This document shows, in pieces, positions 31,762 through 42,446 of a stretch of 64,000 bases of DNA. Source of the DNA: Hyaloperonospora brassicae. Taxonomy: Eukaryota > Oomycota > Peronosporomycetes > Peronosporales > Peronosporaceae. Numbering within the stretch: position 1 is the first letter of the stretch; the number at the start of each line of letters is the position of its first letter. The notes under the pieces are model-generated. The model saw only the letters and a program-made list of their open reading frames with translations. It made no database searches and was not told the DNA's origin. Made by a program: the position numbers and the translations under genes. The stretch lies in the NCBI GenBank assembly GCA_947650285.1, contig CANTFL010001475.1, forward strand, positions 124,001-188,000, written 5' to 3'.

Positions 31762-32187
31762 GTGGTAGAACTGGGTTATGTTGCTTCTCTACGAGGTAGA
31801 GTGAAACAGGGCTTAGCCCCACCGAGCTCTGTTCCCGCCAGCACAGAGCGTGGATACAAGCCTGGCTTGTTAGTCGCCGAGGCAAAAGCTAAATGCTTTG
31901 AGAAGCATTGGTCGATCCTAATCAACTCCGGAGCATCATTCAATTATGCTCGACGTCGTTCCATTGAGGAAAGTCAGCGATATGCTGAAGCTCTCCAAGC
32001 GCATGAGGTTTATTCGATCACCGTTCGTTTAGCGACTGGTAGTCGCGTCACGGTGCCTAAAGTTCCGTTGAACTTAGGTGTGAAGTTTTTGGACTTTGAC
32101 AGCATTGAACGCTGTCTTGTCCTCGATTTGGATTCGAGATATGATTTCATACTAGATATGGCTTGGCTTGTACGATATGAGCCATGA
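31762..32187 (+). pseudogene. Retropepsin-like protease of element A, Asp to Asn
   Basis: Frame of 141 codons as in G0. The catalytic motif is N-S-G-A, with the Asn codon at 31924-31926. Near the C-terminus the usual ILG reads ILD (YDFILDMAW). Both changes argue against activity. Confidence 0.85.
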
Positions 32188-32241
32188 ATTCATTGGAGGT
32201 CTAAGACCTTAGGCGCCACGCGCAATGTTCCTAGCGAAGCT

Positions 32242-32895
32242 TTGGAGAGTCATGAACCCACCTTTGCTAGGCAGCAAAAGCGCTATTGGCGCGAGCCATT
32301 GACGGAAGATTTCAATGTGCTTGACATTGGTATGTCAGAGTTTTTCAACTCCAATGTCGGTGACATCAATATTGAGCGAAGCTCTTTCACCGTATGTGAA
32401 TGTAGTTATACTCCGTTGCGTGATACTCGTTGTGATACTGAGTCACTGCATGCTGCAGGCATGGTTGGCCTAGGGCCGAGACATCAAGAATGTAATTCCT
32501 CTGATGTGAGTGGGGTGAGACGTGAAATTCCACCGAGTGAGGGCGGCCGAGATGGTACTTCACTGAATGTCGGTTATGACATTGATGGCGAGAAGCCAGA
32601 GTGTTCAGGGCTAGGCTCGGATGCTGTACGTGAAGTGGCACGTGTAAATCCGCTGGGTGAAGTGTTCGAGTTACGTAACACTTCACCAGATGTCGTTCAA
32701 GACATGAGCTCTCGTATAGAGCGTGCTAAGATAAATAGCAACCACGGGGAACCTACTGTCCCGGCCTCTAGGAGGCGTAAGGTTTCTTTGAGGATACAAT
32801 CACAGTGTAGGGTGGCAACTGTTAAACGCCCAACGTCTAAGAAGTCACGAAGTGATAATAGAAAAAAACACTATAAACACTTGTCAACGGGTTAA
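32242..32895 (+). pseudogene. Protease-RT linker region of element A
   Basis: 217 open codons, same region as in G0 with a basic tail (KKSRSDNRKKHYKH). An 11-bp perfect inverted repeat with a 10-nt loop lies inside at 32656-32687. No known domain. Confidence 0.6.
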
Positions 32896-32939
32896 CTGGC
32901 CATATTGATGGCAATATTAGTCTTGAGACTCTTCCGTCC

Positions 32940-33925
32940 TTGGATACTCTCTTTGACCTAGGCGAAATGTCTGACGGCGAAGGTAGCCAAGCCTTACAGG
33001 CAGGAGAATTATCCGAGTTCGTGGTCATTCGGCCGGATATTGAGTTGAACTCATCCTCGCTATTGGACGAGTCCGTCCTTGAGAACACAAGGGTGGCACT
33101 GGATGCGCGTAGTGAATCTTCGATCCAAAATTATCCCCTTGATCCGTTCTATCCTTTGGTATAAGAATTTCAGGACGTGGTGTGTCACAACCCACCGTCC
33201 GTCTTGCCTCCCGATAGAGGTGTACGTCATGAAATTGACTTGGTTCCTGGAACTAAATACTGCGTAACACGGTTGTGGCCTTTACCAAAGGAAGAGTGTG
33301 ACGTCATGGACGACTTCTTTCGTGCAAAGAACGCGGCAGGAATGGTACATGAGAGCAAATCTCTCCATTCCACACCGACCTTCTGTGTGAAAAAGCCCAA
33401 TGGGAAGTGGCGCATTGTTCATGCTTACAATACGCTTAATGCGGCCAACATCCCGGCTCAGACAACGATTCCGAGGAAGCATGTTCTTCAGAACAATATG
33501 GTGGGATGTACAATGTACAGTGCGCTCGACTTAGTCGATGGTTATTACCAGCCGCTCATGCGAGAGAGCGATATTCCGCTGACAGCGGTCTGCACTCCGA
33601 GCGGTATGCTCTGGGAGTGGATTGTTATGCCGCAAGAGGTTATCACATGCCCCGGCTACATTCAATCGTCTTGTGACACAATTGTTCAGACCTCACCGAG
33701 GTTATTCACAGACGTAATTTGATGACATCTTTGTCCATAGTCGTGCTATGAACGGTCGGTCGGATGTGGACAATCACATTGACCATTTACGAGCGGTGCT
33801 TGAGTGCATGCGCACGAATAAGTTGTACGCCAACGCGTCTAAGTGCCTCTTTGATGCAGAAGGGATTCACTTTTTAGGTGCTTTATTGGTAAGCGAGGCG
33901 TTAGAGTGGATCCTGATAAGGTAAA
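32940..33925 (+). pseudogene. Reverse transcriptase of element A, frameshifted
   Basis: The acidic lead-in (32940-33164) ends in TAA. The RT frame 33177-33722 has LPPDRGVRHEIDL, FCVKKPNGKWRIVHAYN, MYSALDLVDGYYQ (first catalytic Asp) and GMLWEWIVMPQ. One base is lost or gained before the active-site box: FDDIFVHSR is encoded in another frame from 33717. B and C share this break. RT would copy element RNA into DNA. Confidence 0.88.
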
Positions 33926-34540
33926 AGCCATAGTTGATTGGCCGGTTCCAAAGAACCAAAAGGACTTACGCAAGTGGCTTGGCCTTGCCAATACTTACAC
34001 AAGTACAGTGCGAATTACGCAGACATGGCTCGGCCATTATCCAATCTCCTGAAAAGGATGTGGAATGGTGCTAGACGAGCACTGAGCATGATGCTTTTCA
34101 AGCAGTAAAGGAAAGCCTCCTTCGTGCGCCAATCTTGGCTTTGCATGATCCTGATCGGCCTTTCAGTGTCGTCTGACGCATCTGACTTTTCCACAGACAG
34201 CGCCCTGTTACAGACAGATTCTGATGGACGGGAACGCTTCATTGCGTTTGAGTCCCGACAGATGAAGGCTGCAGAAAAGAACTATCCTGTTCATGACAAA
34301 GAGCTACTTGCAATGAAGTATGCTCTCGTCAAATTCAGAGTTCATCTGCTTGTCTCGAAGCCGTTTGTGATCTATACAGATCATGCGTCACTACGCACTG
34401 CGAATCAGTCGCCTCACCTCTCTCATAGATAGGCTCGTTGGCTTTCCTTCTTTGCCAAGTACAACTTCGAGGTGAAGTATAATCCAAGCAAGCAGAATGC
34501 TTTGGCTGATGCGTTGTCACGCAGACCTGACTATAAGCTT
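33926..34540 (+). pseudogene. RNase H of element A
   Basis: Pieces of the RT-linked RNase H: SSDASDFSTDSALLQTDSDG (34165-34225) with the first Asp, NYPVHDKELLAMKYAL with the Glu, and IYTDHASLRT with an Asp. The frame stops at 34430-34432 and resumes with QNALADALSRR, the usual last Asp block. Frameshifts separate it from RT. Confidence 0.82.
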
Positions 34541-35350
34541 GCTCATGTTACGACTCTGTCATCATCGGTCACTGACCTAATCCGTACGGCATATGCCAAG
34601 GATGAACCCTGTGTAGCTCTGATACGTGCTCTAGGGAGCGAGGAATTTAAATACTCAGACATAGAATTGTCGGCACGATTACGTGCGAGGATACATCGAT
34701 ATTCCATCGATCAAGGCCTGTTGTGCTATAGAACGGATGTGGAGGATACCCCTCGCATCGTTGTCCCTCATGATGAGGAGATGAAGTATCGGATCCTCTA
34801 TGGGGCACATGATACTGCGTTGAGCGGCCACCTCGGTCGTGAAAAGACCAATAGCTCTATGAGCCAATGTTATTGGTGGCCCAAACTATACAAATGGGTG
34901 ATCACATATGTGCGTACGTGTGAAACGTGTTAACGGGTGAAATCCTCACCTCACGCGGCCGCGCCGCTGGCTAGTTTGCCTATACCCAAGGGGTGTTGGG
35001 AGTCAATCCGTATGGATTTCCTGTTCGGTTTACCGAAAGATGCTCATGGCAATACGGATATTGTGGTCTTTGTTGACCGTTTGAGCAAGATGGCTCATTT
35101 AGCGGCGGTGCCGGATACCATTGATGATGAGGGTACAGCTACGGTGTTTATCGACCGCGTGTTTCGACAACACGGTTTGCCGTTGGCAATTGTCTCTGAT
35201 AGAGATCCTCGCTTCACTGGGAAGTTTTGGAAATCCATCTTCAAGGTGCTCGGCACACGTTTGGACATGTCCACAGCGGATCATTCGCAGACTGATGGTC
35301 AAACCGAGCGAGTGAATCGCGTTATCGGTGACATCTTGCGCAGTGTTTGA
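34472..35350 (+). pseudogene. Integrase zinc finger and catalytic core of element A
   Basis: The HHCC finger is complete (AHDTALSGH at 34807, then CETC at 34920-34930). TAA at 34931-34933 (CAA in C) interrupts before the core. The core has MDFLFGLP (first Asp), SDRDPRF (second Asp) and DGQTERVN (Glu), the full DD-E set. TGA at 35348-35350 ends the frame and is shared by A, B and C. The enzyme would insert element DNA into chromosomes. Confidence 0.9.
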
Positions 35351-35377
35351 GATGAAACATCTAAGCGTTGGAGTTCG

Positions 35378-35842
35378 ATGCTCCCTGTCGTTGAGTTTGT
35401 GTTGAATAACGCTGTGCATGCTTCCACCAGCTACAAACCGTTTTATGTGCATGGTCTCACATACCCTCGCGTTCCGTTAACGCTACCACTGCGTGGTTCA
35501 GGGCTTGGTGGGAGAAGAGTTGCCGATCAGTTTTCTGATATCAGCCCTGCTACTGTTCAAAAACAGGTAAGCGAGTTTCTCGCAACGCGCTTGAATGTCT
35601 TACGACATGTGCGTGACGCACTAGCTGATAGCCAAGACAATCAGAATGAACAATATGATGCTAAAGGCAGAGTTTGTATTAGATGTTATGAGGTCGGAGA
35701 CCAAGTTCTACTCAATGCTAAAAACTTACCTACAAATGTAGTGTCTGCCGTCTGCAAGACAAAGTTGCGTCCGCGCTTCATTGGTCCATTCACGGTCGTC
35801 GCCAAGAAGGGACTTGCGTATACGCTCAACCTTCCGCGATAA
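35378..35842 (+). pseudogene. Integrase C-terminal region of element A
   Basis: 154 open codons after the core, ending RPRFIGPFTVVAKKGLAYTL, the GPF/Y module of chromodomain Ty3 elements. TAA at 35840-35842 cuts it from the chromodomain part, in A, B and C alike. Confidence 0.85.
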
Positions 35843-36290
35843 GTGCGCACACACCCTGTGTTCTACGTGGGCTTGCTTAAGCTGTATCGGGATCCGTCCC
35901 ACGTGAACTTGGAGGCGCTTGCGTCGCATACGTTGGCCTTGACATCGGTTGCTGAATCCGTATCAGAAGGTCAAGCTGAGCCTTTATCCGGGCTTGGCTC
36001 AACTCCAATGCCTGGACACGGGATTGCATCGCGTCAAGCGCACTCTGGGTCTTACCCAATGTCTCACGGAGACCACTCAGCTCGAGAAGCACCTTCTCAT
36101 GCTCCTCCTTCGGTATACCAACCAACTCTGACGCTTCTCGATGAACAAGGGAACCGCCAGTTCCATGTGGAGCGACTCCTGAAACGACATCGTCGTCACG
36201 TCCAATACCAGTATCTGGTGAAGTGGCGAGGGTACTAGGAGTCGGAGAGCTCGTGGGATTTTGAGATACCCCTTCGGCAGGATTGCTCAT
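35843..36290 (+). pseudogene. Chromodomain region of element A
   Basis: HPVFYVGLLKLYRDP, a long spacer, then the chromodomain RLLKRHRRHVQYQYLVKWRGY. TAG at 36236-36238 follows directly, and beyond it the frame continues ESESSWDFE, the normal chromodomain end. The aromatic residues expected to bind methyl-lysine are largely present. The TAG occurs in B and C at the same codon. On the other strand that triplet is read through by the antisense frame. Confidence 0.82.
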
Positions 36291-37161
36291 AAGACGTTGA
36301 TGTTTATGAACATCGTGGCAAGTGTCTTCGATCGACCGAGGACGCTTCTCACCAATAGTGGTGGGAGGCAGCGGTTTGCTCCGCGCCTTAGGGTCGAAAC
36401 CTGTGGCTACCGGCGTAGCCGCAGCGTAGCGCGTTCGATTGCGCAGTTGACCTCTGGCCTTGAGTTTGGCGTATTCGTACCGAACTTTCGTTCTAGACGA
36501 ACATCGTCCACATTGGCACTTGCCCTCAGCGATGACACACTGCTGAGATGCCGCGTGCGGTGTACCCAATGGCTGAACTGATTGTCCTCCTCTTCAGGCA
36601 ACTCGCCGGCAAACAACAAGATGGGTACGCCTTTAATCGGTCGAACTAAAATACCTCGATCCAAGCTTTCAAGGTGTGGCTTGTATTGACCTTGGGTGGT
36701 CAAGAAATGTTTGATACCTCTCCGGTAGGAACTGGCGCAAGGCGATGTCTTCTGGCGACGTAGCATCTAAGCCAATGGCCTTTGTTGCAAGGCTACGGCC
36801 TTCCGTTTGACTGAGACGTTGATCCACGTCAGCTGTTGAAATTACGTAACCACTCCGGTTTCGAATAGCCGTCTGGGTATGAGTGCGACGTAGAGTACGC
36901 TCCTCTCGCTGGAAACACAACTGTTGCTCATCAAGCGCGTTGGTGATGAGGCGTTCACCTGCCTTTGTTGCATGATGCTGCGCAATGGCTTCGCCACGCT
37001 CGGCAAATGGGTTTGGTGCAGTATGAAGCGTTGCCTCTTGTACTGGTGATTAGACACTGTCCTTTCTTACCGAGGACATCGGTATCGCTACCATAACCCA
37101 CCTCCACATTGATGCCGAGGTAGGACGAGAGAGTCGAGAACTCATTGGGTGGCGATACCAT
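35877..37161 (-). pseudogene. Antisense frame of element A, several frameshifts
   Basis: Reads against the element, from ATG at 37161 (ACCATGG) near the 3' LTR to TAA at 35877, overlapping the chromodomain. The frame changes near 37085, 36690 and 36495. Recognisable parts match B and C: NEFSTLSSYLGINVE, PILLFAGELPEEEDN, DVRLERKF, YAKLKARGQL, IGEKRPRS and a C-terminal coiled coil (KVLLELSGLRETLGKTQSAL). Its frameshifts lie at different places from the one in B and C, so an intact ancestor is likely. Function unknown. Confidence 0.7.
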
Positions 37162-37257
37162 GGTGTTTCGTGTTTTGCCAACCGTAAGGTTGAAGCGCAC
37201 ATACACCGTCCTCTTCAAGAAAAAACTTCGATTGACGTTTTGCGATAACGTCAGTCT

Positions 37258-37269
37258 GGTGGGGGAGGG
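37258..37269 (+). other. Polypurine tract of element A
   Basis: GGTGGGGGAGGG directly before the 3' LTR, the expected primer site for plus-strand synthesis. Confidence 0.8.
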
Positions 37270-37802
37270 TGTAATGGGGTTACACGTCGACTGGTAGTCG
37301 AGAATAGGTGTGGTGCTCACAAGGGATGAGGCTCCCTTTAAATTGATATTCGAACACAGTATCGATTGTTGAAGACTGGTGTCTGTCAACCATAGATTAC
37401 GAGATCTTTTGAGAGGTTTATTTAGAACATTAGCGAGTAGGTTGATCACGTTGTTCTAAGATATTGTTTTAGGTTAAAAGAAGAAATAAAGTTCAGTTCC
37501 CATTTTGATCTGATAGACACGTGCCTCTCCGAGGCGTCTTGTGATCGTTAAGGAGGTAGCAACGCCTTGTTAAGGCAGCTACTCCTTGTGCACTCTGTAC
37601 GTTGGATTGTTTGAATCGTTTGGCCCCCCCTGGAACAAGTACCGTAAGATCTATAAGTTTGTTGACTGTCTGAGTCGGGTTCTTTGAACCAAACCTTAGT
37701 TCTTTGAGCTGTTGACTCTTTAAGTCGGGTTCGTAGAACCAAAGTTGCTCGTTGAGCGTTAGAGTTTACTTCTGACTGAAGAAGCTGTGAAGCTCCGCTA
37801 TA
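37270..37802 (+). repeat. 3' LTR of element A
   Basis: 533 bp, TGTAATGG...CGCTATA; the terminal CA is TA. Only modestly different from the 5' LTR. The start hairpin keeps its stem apart from one changed pair (TGTAATGGGGTTACA). AATAAA at 37485-37490. Confidence 0.9.
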
Positions 37803-38616
37803 GGATACGATTAAGCTCGAGAGCGTTTATTAGCCGATGACCATGCACTATTCGTGGTTTGTCCAATTTTCGTTACCGCACATCTATTCGTCTAGTGAGC
37901 GACCATTCATACATGAATATGTTGTGTTCCAATAAGACGACTTGTAAGACCGCGTCAACGTGTACGAGTTCTTTTTCTCAACGTTTTCTGGCATCACTTG
38001 GCGAGTTTCATTACATATTGCCCTGATACAGACCGACGGAACCTCTTGTTATTGCAGCAACACCGTTGCAAGCTACGATGGTCTTCGTGAGCCAAACATT
38101 CAGCTGAACGTAATGGTGTCTTTTCTGTGCCACTGTCAAATGCAAACATCGTGCTGATCAAAGAACCCTGGCCTTTGTTTCCAGTACTTGCAAAGGACTG
38201 GGCTCGCATCATTCTCAGCTTGCCTACCACGCCTTTCGGCGACTTCATGACCGTTGTGCAGCATCTTGGAGCATATCCCACGCTGAACACCCCCCGAGAC
38301 GACGCTGAAGCAAGCCACATCAGAGAAGATACCTTTCACGTCGACCCATCTTGTGCGTTCACAAGCACTTAGACGTCGACACAGCGCCAGACGATAAGCT
38401 TGGTGCGTCGGACGCGCTCAAAGGTCAATAGCGGATGCCCTGTTGTTGGACATTGAGTTACGACACAACATTGTATTGATTATCATCGTGTGTAGCGACA
38501 CTATGCGTGCCATACACGTCCTTGTGCCTGCAGGCCACCAGCGATAGCGCGCGTGATCTCTGTGCCACAACGTGTTGACAGGTGTTGTTCTCTGCCATGG
38601 AATATCCCGTAGATAC
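37803..38616. other. Right spacer of palindrome 2; SP-B2 downstream DNA
   Basis: Unpaired DNA between element A and the right arm. From about 38350 it is related to the SP-A downstream block (GCGTCGGAC, GAATGACGACACA-type stretches), so it continues the SP-B2 locus. Two plus-strand frames that overlap in different phases (37960-38157 and 38127-38372) may be one frameshifted coding piece (IILSLPTTPFGDFMTVV), convergent to SP-B2. I recognise no domain. Confidence 0.45.
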
Positions 38617-38987
38617 CCCACGCTCTGAAGTGTCGGCAGAAGCTGCAAGTGACGTGAGCTTTTCATACTCTTCATCCATCGACCGCGCCAAGAGAAAGTA
38701 AAAGCTGGAGAAGACTGTTTGCAATTGACCAGCTGCGTTTGTATATTCACTGAAAACTACCTGCGCTGCACGGCAACTATATGTACGGCTACGACAACGA
38801 CATTCTAATGCATGCACGCCGTGCTTGTCAGACCCAATGAGTAGCAATACATACTGGGGATGGGTAGTGAGTGGCAAGATACTCGTCGGCTACGTCAAAC
38901 GGTCCTAGTGTCAGTTCGCCACACCGGTCGACTGACAAAGCCAACACGTGTCGCGTACAGAACACGGATCGCGAGCGTTTACCTGGC

Positions 38988-39656
38988 TTAGTGGCGGAGG
39001 CCACCGGTCTGCACGGTCGTCTGCTTCACGTCCGCCAGGTGCGGACCGTCCGCGCCATACGCGTTTCCGCCTGCACCGACATTGGCATTGCCAGTCGAAT
39101 CCACGCCGGTGCTCTTCCCAGTGACAGGGTTGTGGCCTGGCTTAGCTTTTACCCCAGCTCCCCCTTTCACCGCAGTCCCGGTGTTCGGAGGTGTGCCCGC
39201 ATAGGGTAACGTAGTGGCAGGTTGACCCGCTCCACCGTTGGCGGGGAGACCAGCATTGGGAGCCACGCCAGCACCGGCACCAACACCATTGTTGATCGGC
39301 CCCACTGCCGCACCTCCGTTGGCGCGCTGGTTGCCATTGCCGCCCGAGTAATAATCGCGACCGTCGCCGCCGTTGTCGTTACGGTAGTCATTGTTGCCAC
39401 GCTGGTTGCCACGCTGGTTGCCATAAGGCCTTCTTTCGCCGTCACTGCTGTCATCGTCGTCGTCTCTGTAGACGCGCCTTTTGCCGTAGCTTCCCCTGCG
39501 GTTGTCAGAGCTGTCGTCGTCGTCTCTGCGGCTGCGGTGGTGGTGCCGATGCCCGGTCTGTGTGGCTGCCGTCGACGCATCCACAGGGTTGCTCGAGAGT
39601 GCCAAAGCAGCTAAAGCACCCACGCTTAGCACACCGATCATCTTGCTGAGCTGCAT
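38988..39656 (-). CDS. SP-B2: secreted Arg/Asp/Gly-rich disordered protein, 222 aa
   Basis: Second SP-B copy in the other palindrome 2 arm, with the same signal peptide and ATG. It differs from SP-B1 by a few substitutions (for example Gly to Glu in the second Asp repeat, Asp to Gly, Ala to Thr) and by one extra Q-R-G-N unit, a 12-bp tandem duplication near 39400. In-frame repeat length change suits a disordered chain. Both copies are open from start to stop. Function unknown. Confidence 0.75.
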   Translation of the reverse strand: MQLSKMIGVLSVGALAALALSSNPVDASTAATQTGHRHHHRSRRDDDDSSDNRRGSYGKRRVYRDDDDDSSDGERRPYGNQRGNQRGNNDYRNDNGGDGRDYYSGGNGNQRANGGAAVGPINNGVGAGAGVAPNAGLPANGGAGQPATTLPYAGTPPNTGTAVKGGAGVKAKPGHNPVTGKSTGVDSTGNANVGAGGNAYGADGPHLADVKQTTVQTGGLRH

Positions 39657-39716
39657 GGTGATACTGGTCGTAGATGTACGCGGGTAGTTGTGTTGGTGTG
39701 AGTTGTTTCGTTCGTC

Positions 39717-39734
39717 GTGAGTTGAGGAATGAAC
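39717..39734 (-). promoter_or_regulatory. Inr/FPR-like core promoter of SP-B2
   Basis: Minus-strand GTTCATTCCTCAACTCAC, identical to the SP-B1 element, 61-78 bp before the ATG. Confidence 0.65.
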
Positions 39735-40709
39735 ACACTTGCTCGGTCCGAGCGCCGCGAGTGCACCGACCTCGCATCATTTTCAGACAGACCTCAATCG
39801 TGGCAAATAGAGCGTAGAGTCCGTTGAAAGCTAGCCTCCAGATGGTCTTCCAGGTAGACACGAAGGTTGCGGTCGAGTGAAGCGCAATCGTTGCGGAGAA
39901 CTGCCACAGATGCGAGAGAGCACAGATAGATGGCATTCCGATGGCTCGCAAGGAAGGATGCTGTTAGGTAGAGACAGAGAGGTAGAGACAGAGAGAGAGA
40001 AGTGCACGGCTGTTGGCCCGAGTGGTTGCGGCGGCTGACAGATTGACACCGATGGGTAGGGTAGATAAGACCTCATGCCTTTGTTGAAATATTCACCAGA
40101 GCTGTAGCAGGTACCGAGGCCGGGTGAAGCAGATGCCCGGTCCGCTGGAACGCGCATCCAGCAAGCTCCATGCACCACATGGCGACGCCGTTGCAAGCAT
40201 AGTAGAGTATTGCATTTGGCACTTGTGCCGATCAGGCTGTCTTCGTCTGGAGCCAATCGAGACTTCGGGAAGGACGACGGTCAACATGCTGTCAGACAAC
40301 AGCTGCATGGTGCACCAGACCGTACGCTACGTGAGCAAATTTCGTTTACGATGATAGCAAATAGATCGTTGGGCTTTTGATCTTGTGTCTGACGGTGATA
40401 TTCACGAGAAGGACAACATCTGAGTGCAGGGTGGACACTGCGAAAGAAGGAGTGGTAGACGCTACGCTTCTTCGGTCTGGCATGAATCGTAGTACAGCTC
40501 TGGCTCTGCAGAACGTGTCTGCTGTCTTCGTCTGGGTACAAGTGACTGAAGGAGATGAAAAGCTGTGCGCTGCTAACGTGTATCTGCTAGAAGCAAGGCA
40601 ACACTACATGCTGACACCATATAGTCACTGATATGAGCAGTCGTTGCTGGCATGCCGGTGGCCACTGGCACCTGAAAAGACTTGGAATGCTTCCGTCAGG
40701 TTTTACTTT

Positions 40710-41003
40710 CTAGTTTTGTGTGTTGCGATACATGCATGGCATGCAAATGCTTGTCAGAAGAGCTCTTCCGGCTTTCATAGCATCGAAAGTTGGTAACCGC
40801 GGAGATCGATAGCGGGCTATGCTGGACCTGCAGACCGCTATCGTAGATCGGAGAGCCATACATCTGCTGCCTTTCTGGATGAACGAACGAACGGTCATCT
40901 CAGTGGATTCACGCAGTCCTACTTTCGCATAGAACAAGATGAAACGTTCACAGGTCATTGACAGATCTTGAAAATCAAACGGTACGAAGACACGCACATC
41001 CAT
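40710..41003 (-). CDS. Hypothetical protein, 97 aa (unit b, copy 2)
   Basis: Mirror copy of 27091-27384 with the same predicted protein. No recognisable domain; may be chance. Confidence 0.25.
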   Translation of the reverse strand: MDVRVFVPFDFQDLSMTCERFILFYAKVGLRESTEMTVRSFIQKGSRCMALRSTIAVCRSSIARYRSPRLPTFDAMKAGRALLTSICMPCMYRNTQN

Positions 41004-41801
41004 GTTGAATTTGCTCTCATGCCGTGCTTGTCCTCGTCATTGTCGGGCAGGTGTTACAAGTATTGGTCCTTGGCGAACGAGTCAACATGAGCTCAAACAG
41101 GTGAAGTCGTGACTGACAGAGGTCATATGGCGCGAAATACGTAGGACTGATTGAAGTTGCGAATGGTCGTTTGCGTAATGGAGCGCACTCTTACCAGATG
41201 AATGGTAAACCACTTGCACATATGAAAGTGCAGGGGTGTGTGTTCCCATAGCCTCACGGACACTGTACGTGCAGAGGGAGGGGTGTCAGACTGAGCAAGA
41301 CCTGCATCGAATGCGGGAAAAGTAAAACTGAGTTAAGTAGATTCAGGTCTCTCCCAGAAAACCTACTCTGTCTTACTTAAACTCTATTGAACTACAAACT
41401 ACAGGTATGTAACCTTGCTTAGCACCCATTACGCGCGTGTAGCTGCAATTGGTGGCTTACTTGGATTACAACATGGCCTGCATCAATCAAAAAGTAGAGC
41501 AGTACTGAATGTTTCCTTGAAAGTTACATTCCTTCATCAATATTTACTTACAGAGGTCAATATTAGTATATTTTATCAAGTAAGATTATACTCACGATTG
41601 ACCCAATTCACGCCAATGACACGTAACGAGATCAACCCCATTACAGATCATCTCTTGGTCGTTTTGCGTTTCAAATTGCAGACAGTGGGTATATTGTCGA
41701 AGCCCGAGTAATGGTCCTGTTCGCTGAAGCCTGATGATCTCCATTGTAGTGTTGCCACCAAACTTCGTGAACTATGCGTTGTCGGGGTGATAGGCAACAC
41801 G

Positions 41802-41806
41802 ATGAA
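41802..41806. repeat. Target-site duplication, left (element B)
   Basis: ATGAA, repeated at 49499-49503; the empty site in the partner arm has it once (26288-26292). Confidence 0.85.
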
Positions 41807-42338
41807 TTTAGCGGAGCTACACAGCTCCTTAAGTCAGAATGAAGACTAAACGCTCAATAAGCAAATTTGGTTTAAAAATTAGACTCAAAGAGTCAACAGC
41901 TCAGAGAGCTAAGGTTTGGTTCAAAGAACCCGACTCAGACAGTCAACAAGCTCAGAGAGCTTACGGTCCCTGTTCCAGGGGGGGCCAAACGATTCAAACA
42001 ATCCAATGCACAGAGCGCACAAGGAGTAGCTGCCTTAACAAGGCTTTGCTACCTCCTTAACGATCACAAGACGCCTCGAAGAGGCACGTGTCTATCAGAT
42101 CAAAATGGGAACTGAACTTTATTTCTTCTTTGAACCTAAAACAATATCTTAGAACAACGTGATCAACCTACTCGCTAATGTTCTAAATAAACCTCTCAAA
42201 AGATCTCGTAATCTATGGTTGACAGACACCAGTCTTCAACAATCGATACTGTGTTCGAATATCAATTCAAAGGGGATCCCATCCCTGGTGTGAACCACAC
42301 CTATTGTCGACTACCAGTCGACGTGTAACCCCATTACA
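41807..42338 (-). repeat. 3' LTR of element B
   Basis: 532 bp. In the first 60 bp from 41815 (GTCAGAATGAAGACTAAACG and on) it differs at more than ten positions from the B 5' LTR, and it resembles the A LTRs more. A polypurine tract, seen as CCCTCCCCCACC, adjoins at 42339-42350. Confidence 0.92.
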
Positions 42339-42446
42339 CCCTCCCCCACCAGACTGACGTTATCGCGAAACGTCGATCGAATTCTTTCCTCGAAGAGGAC
42401 TGTGTGTGTGCGCTTCAACCTTACGGTTGGCAAAACACGAAACACC

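Larger units (their letters stand above)
30121..37802 (+). mobile_element. Ty3/gypsy chromodomain retrotransposon A, complete but defective
   Basis: Full-length plus-strand element: 5' LTR, primer-binding region, gag, protease, linker, RT, RNase H, integrase with chromodomain, antisense frame, polypurine tract and 3' LTR. Length is 7.68 kb. It occupies the spacer at the symmetry centre of palindrome 2. The flanks (ATGTT before, GGATA after) are not a target duplication, unlike element B, so the flanks were probably rearranged. Many stops are shared with B and C. Confidence 0.93.
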
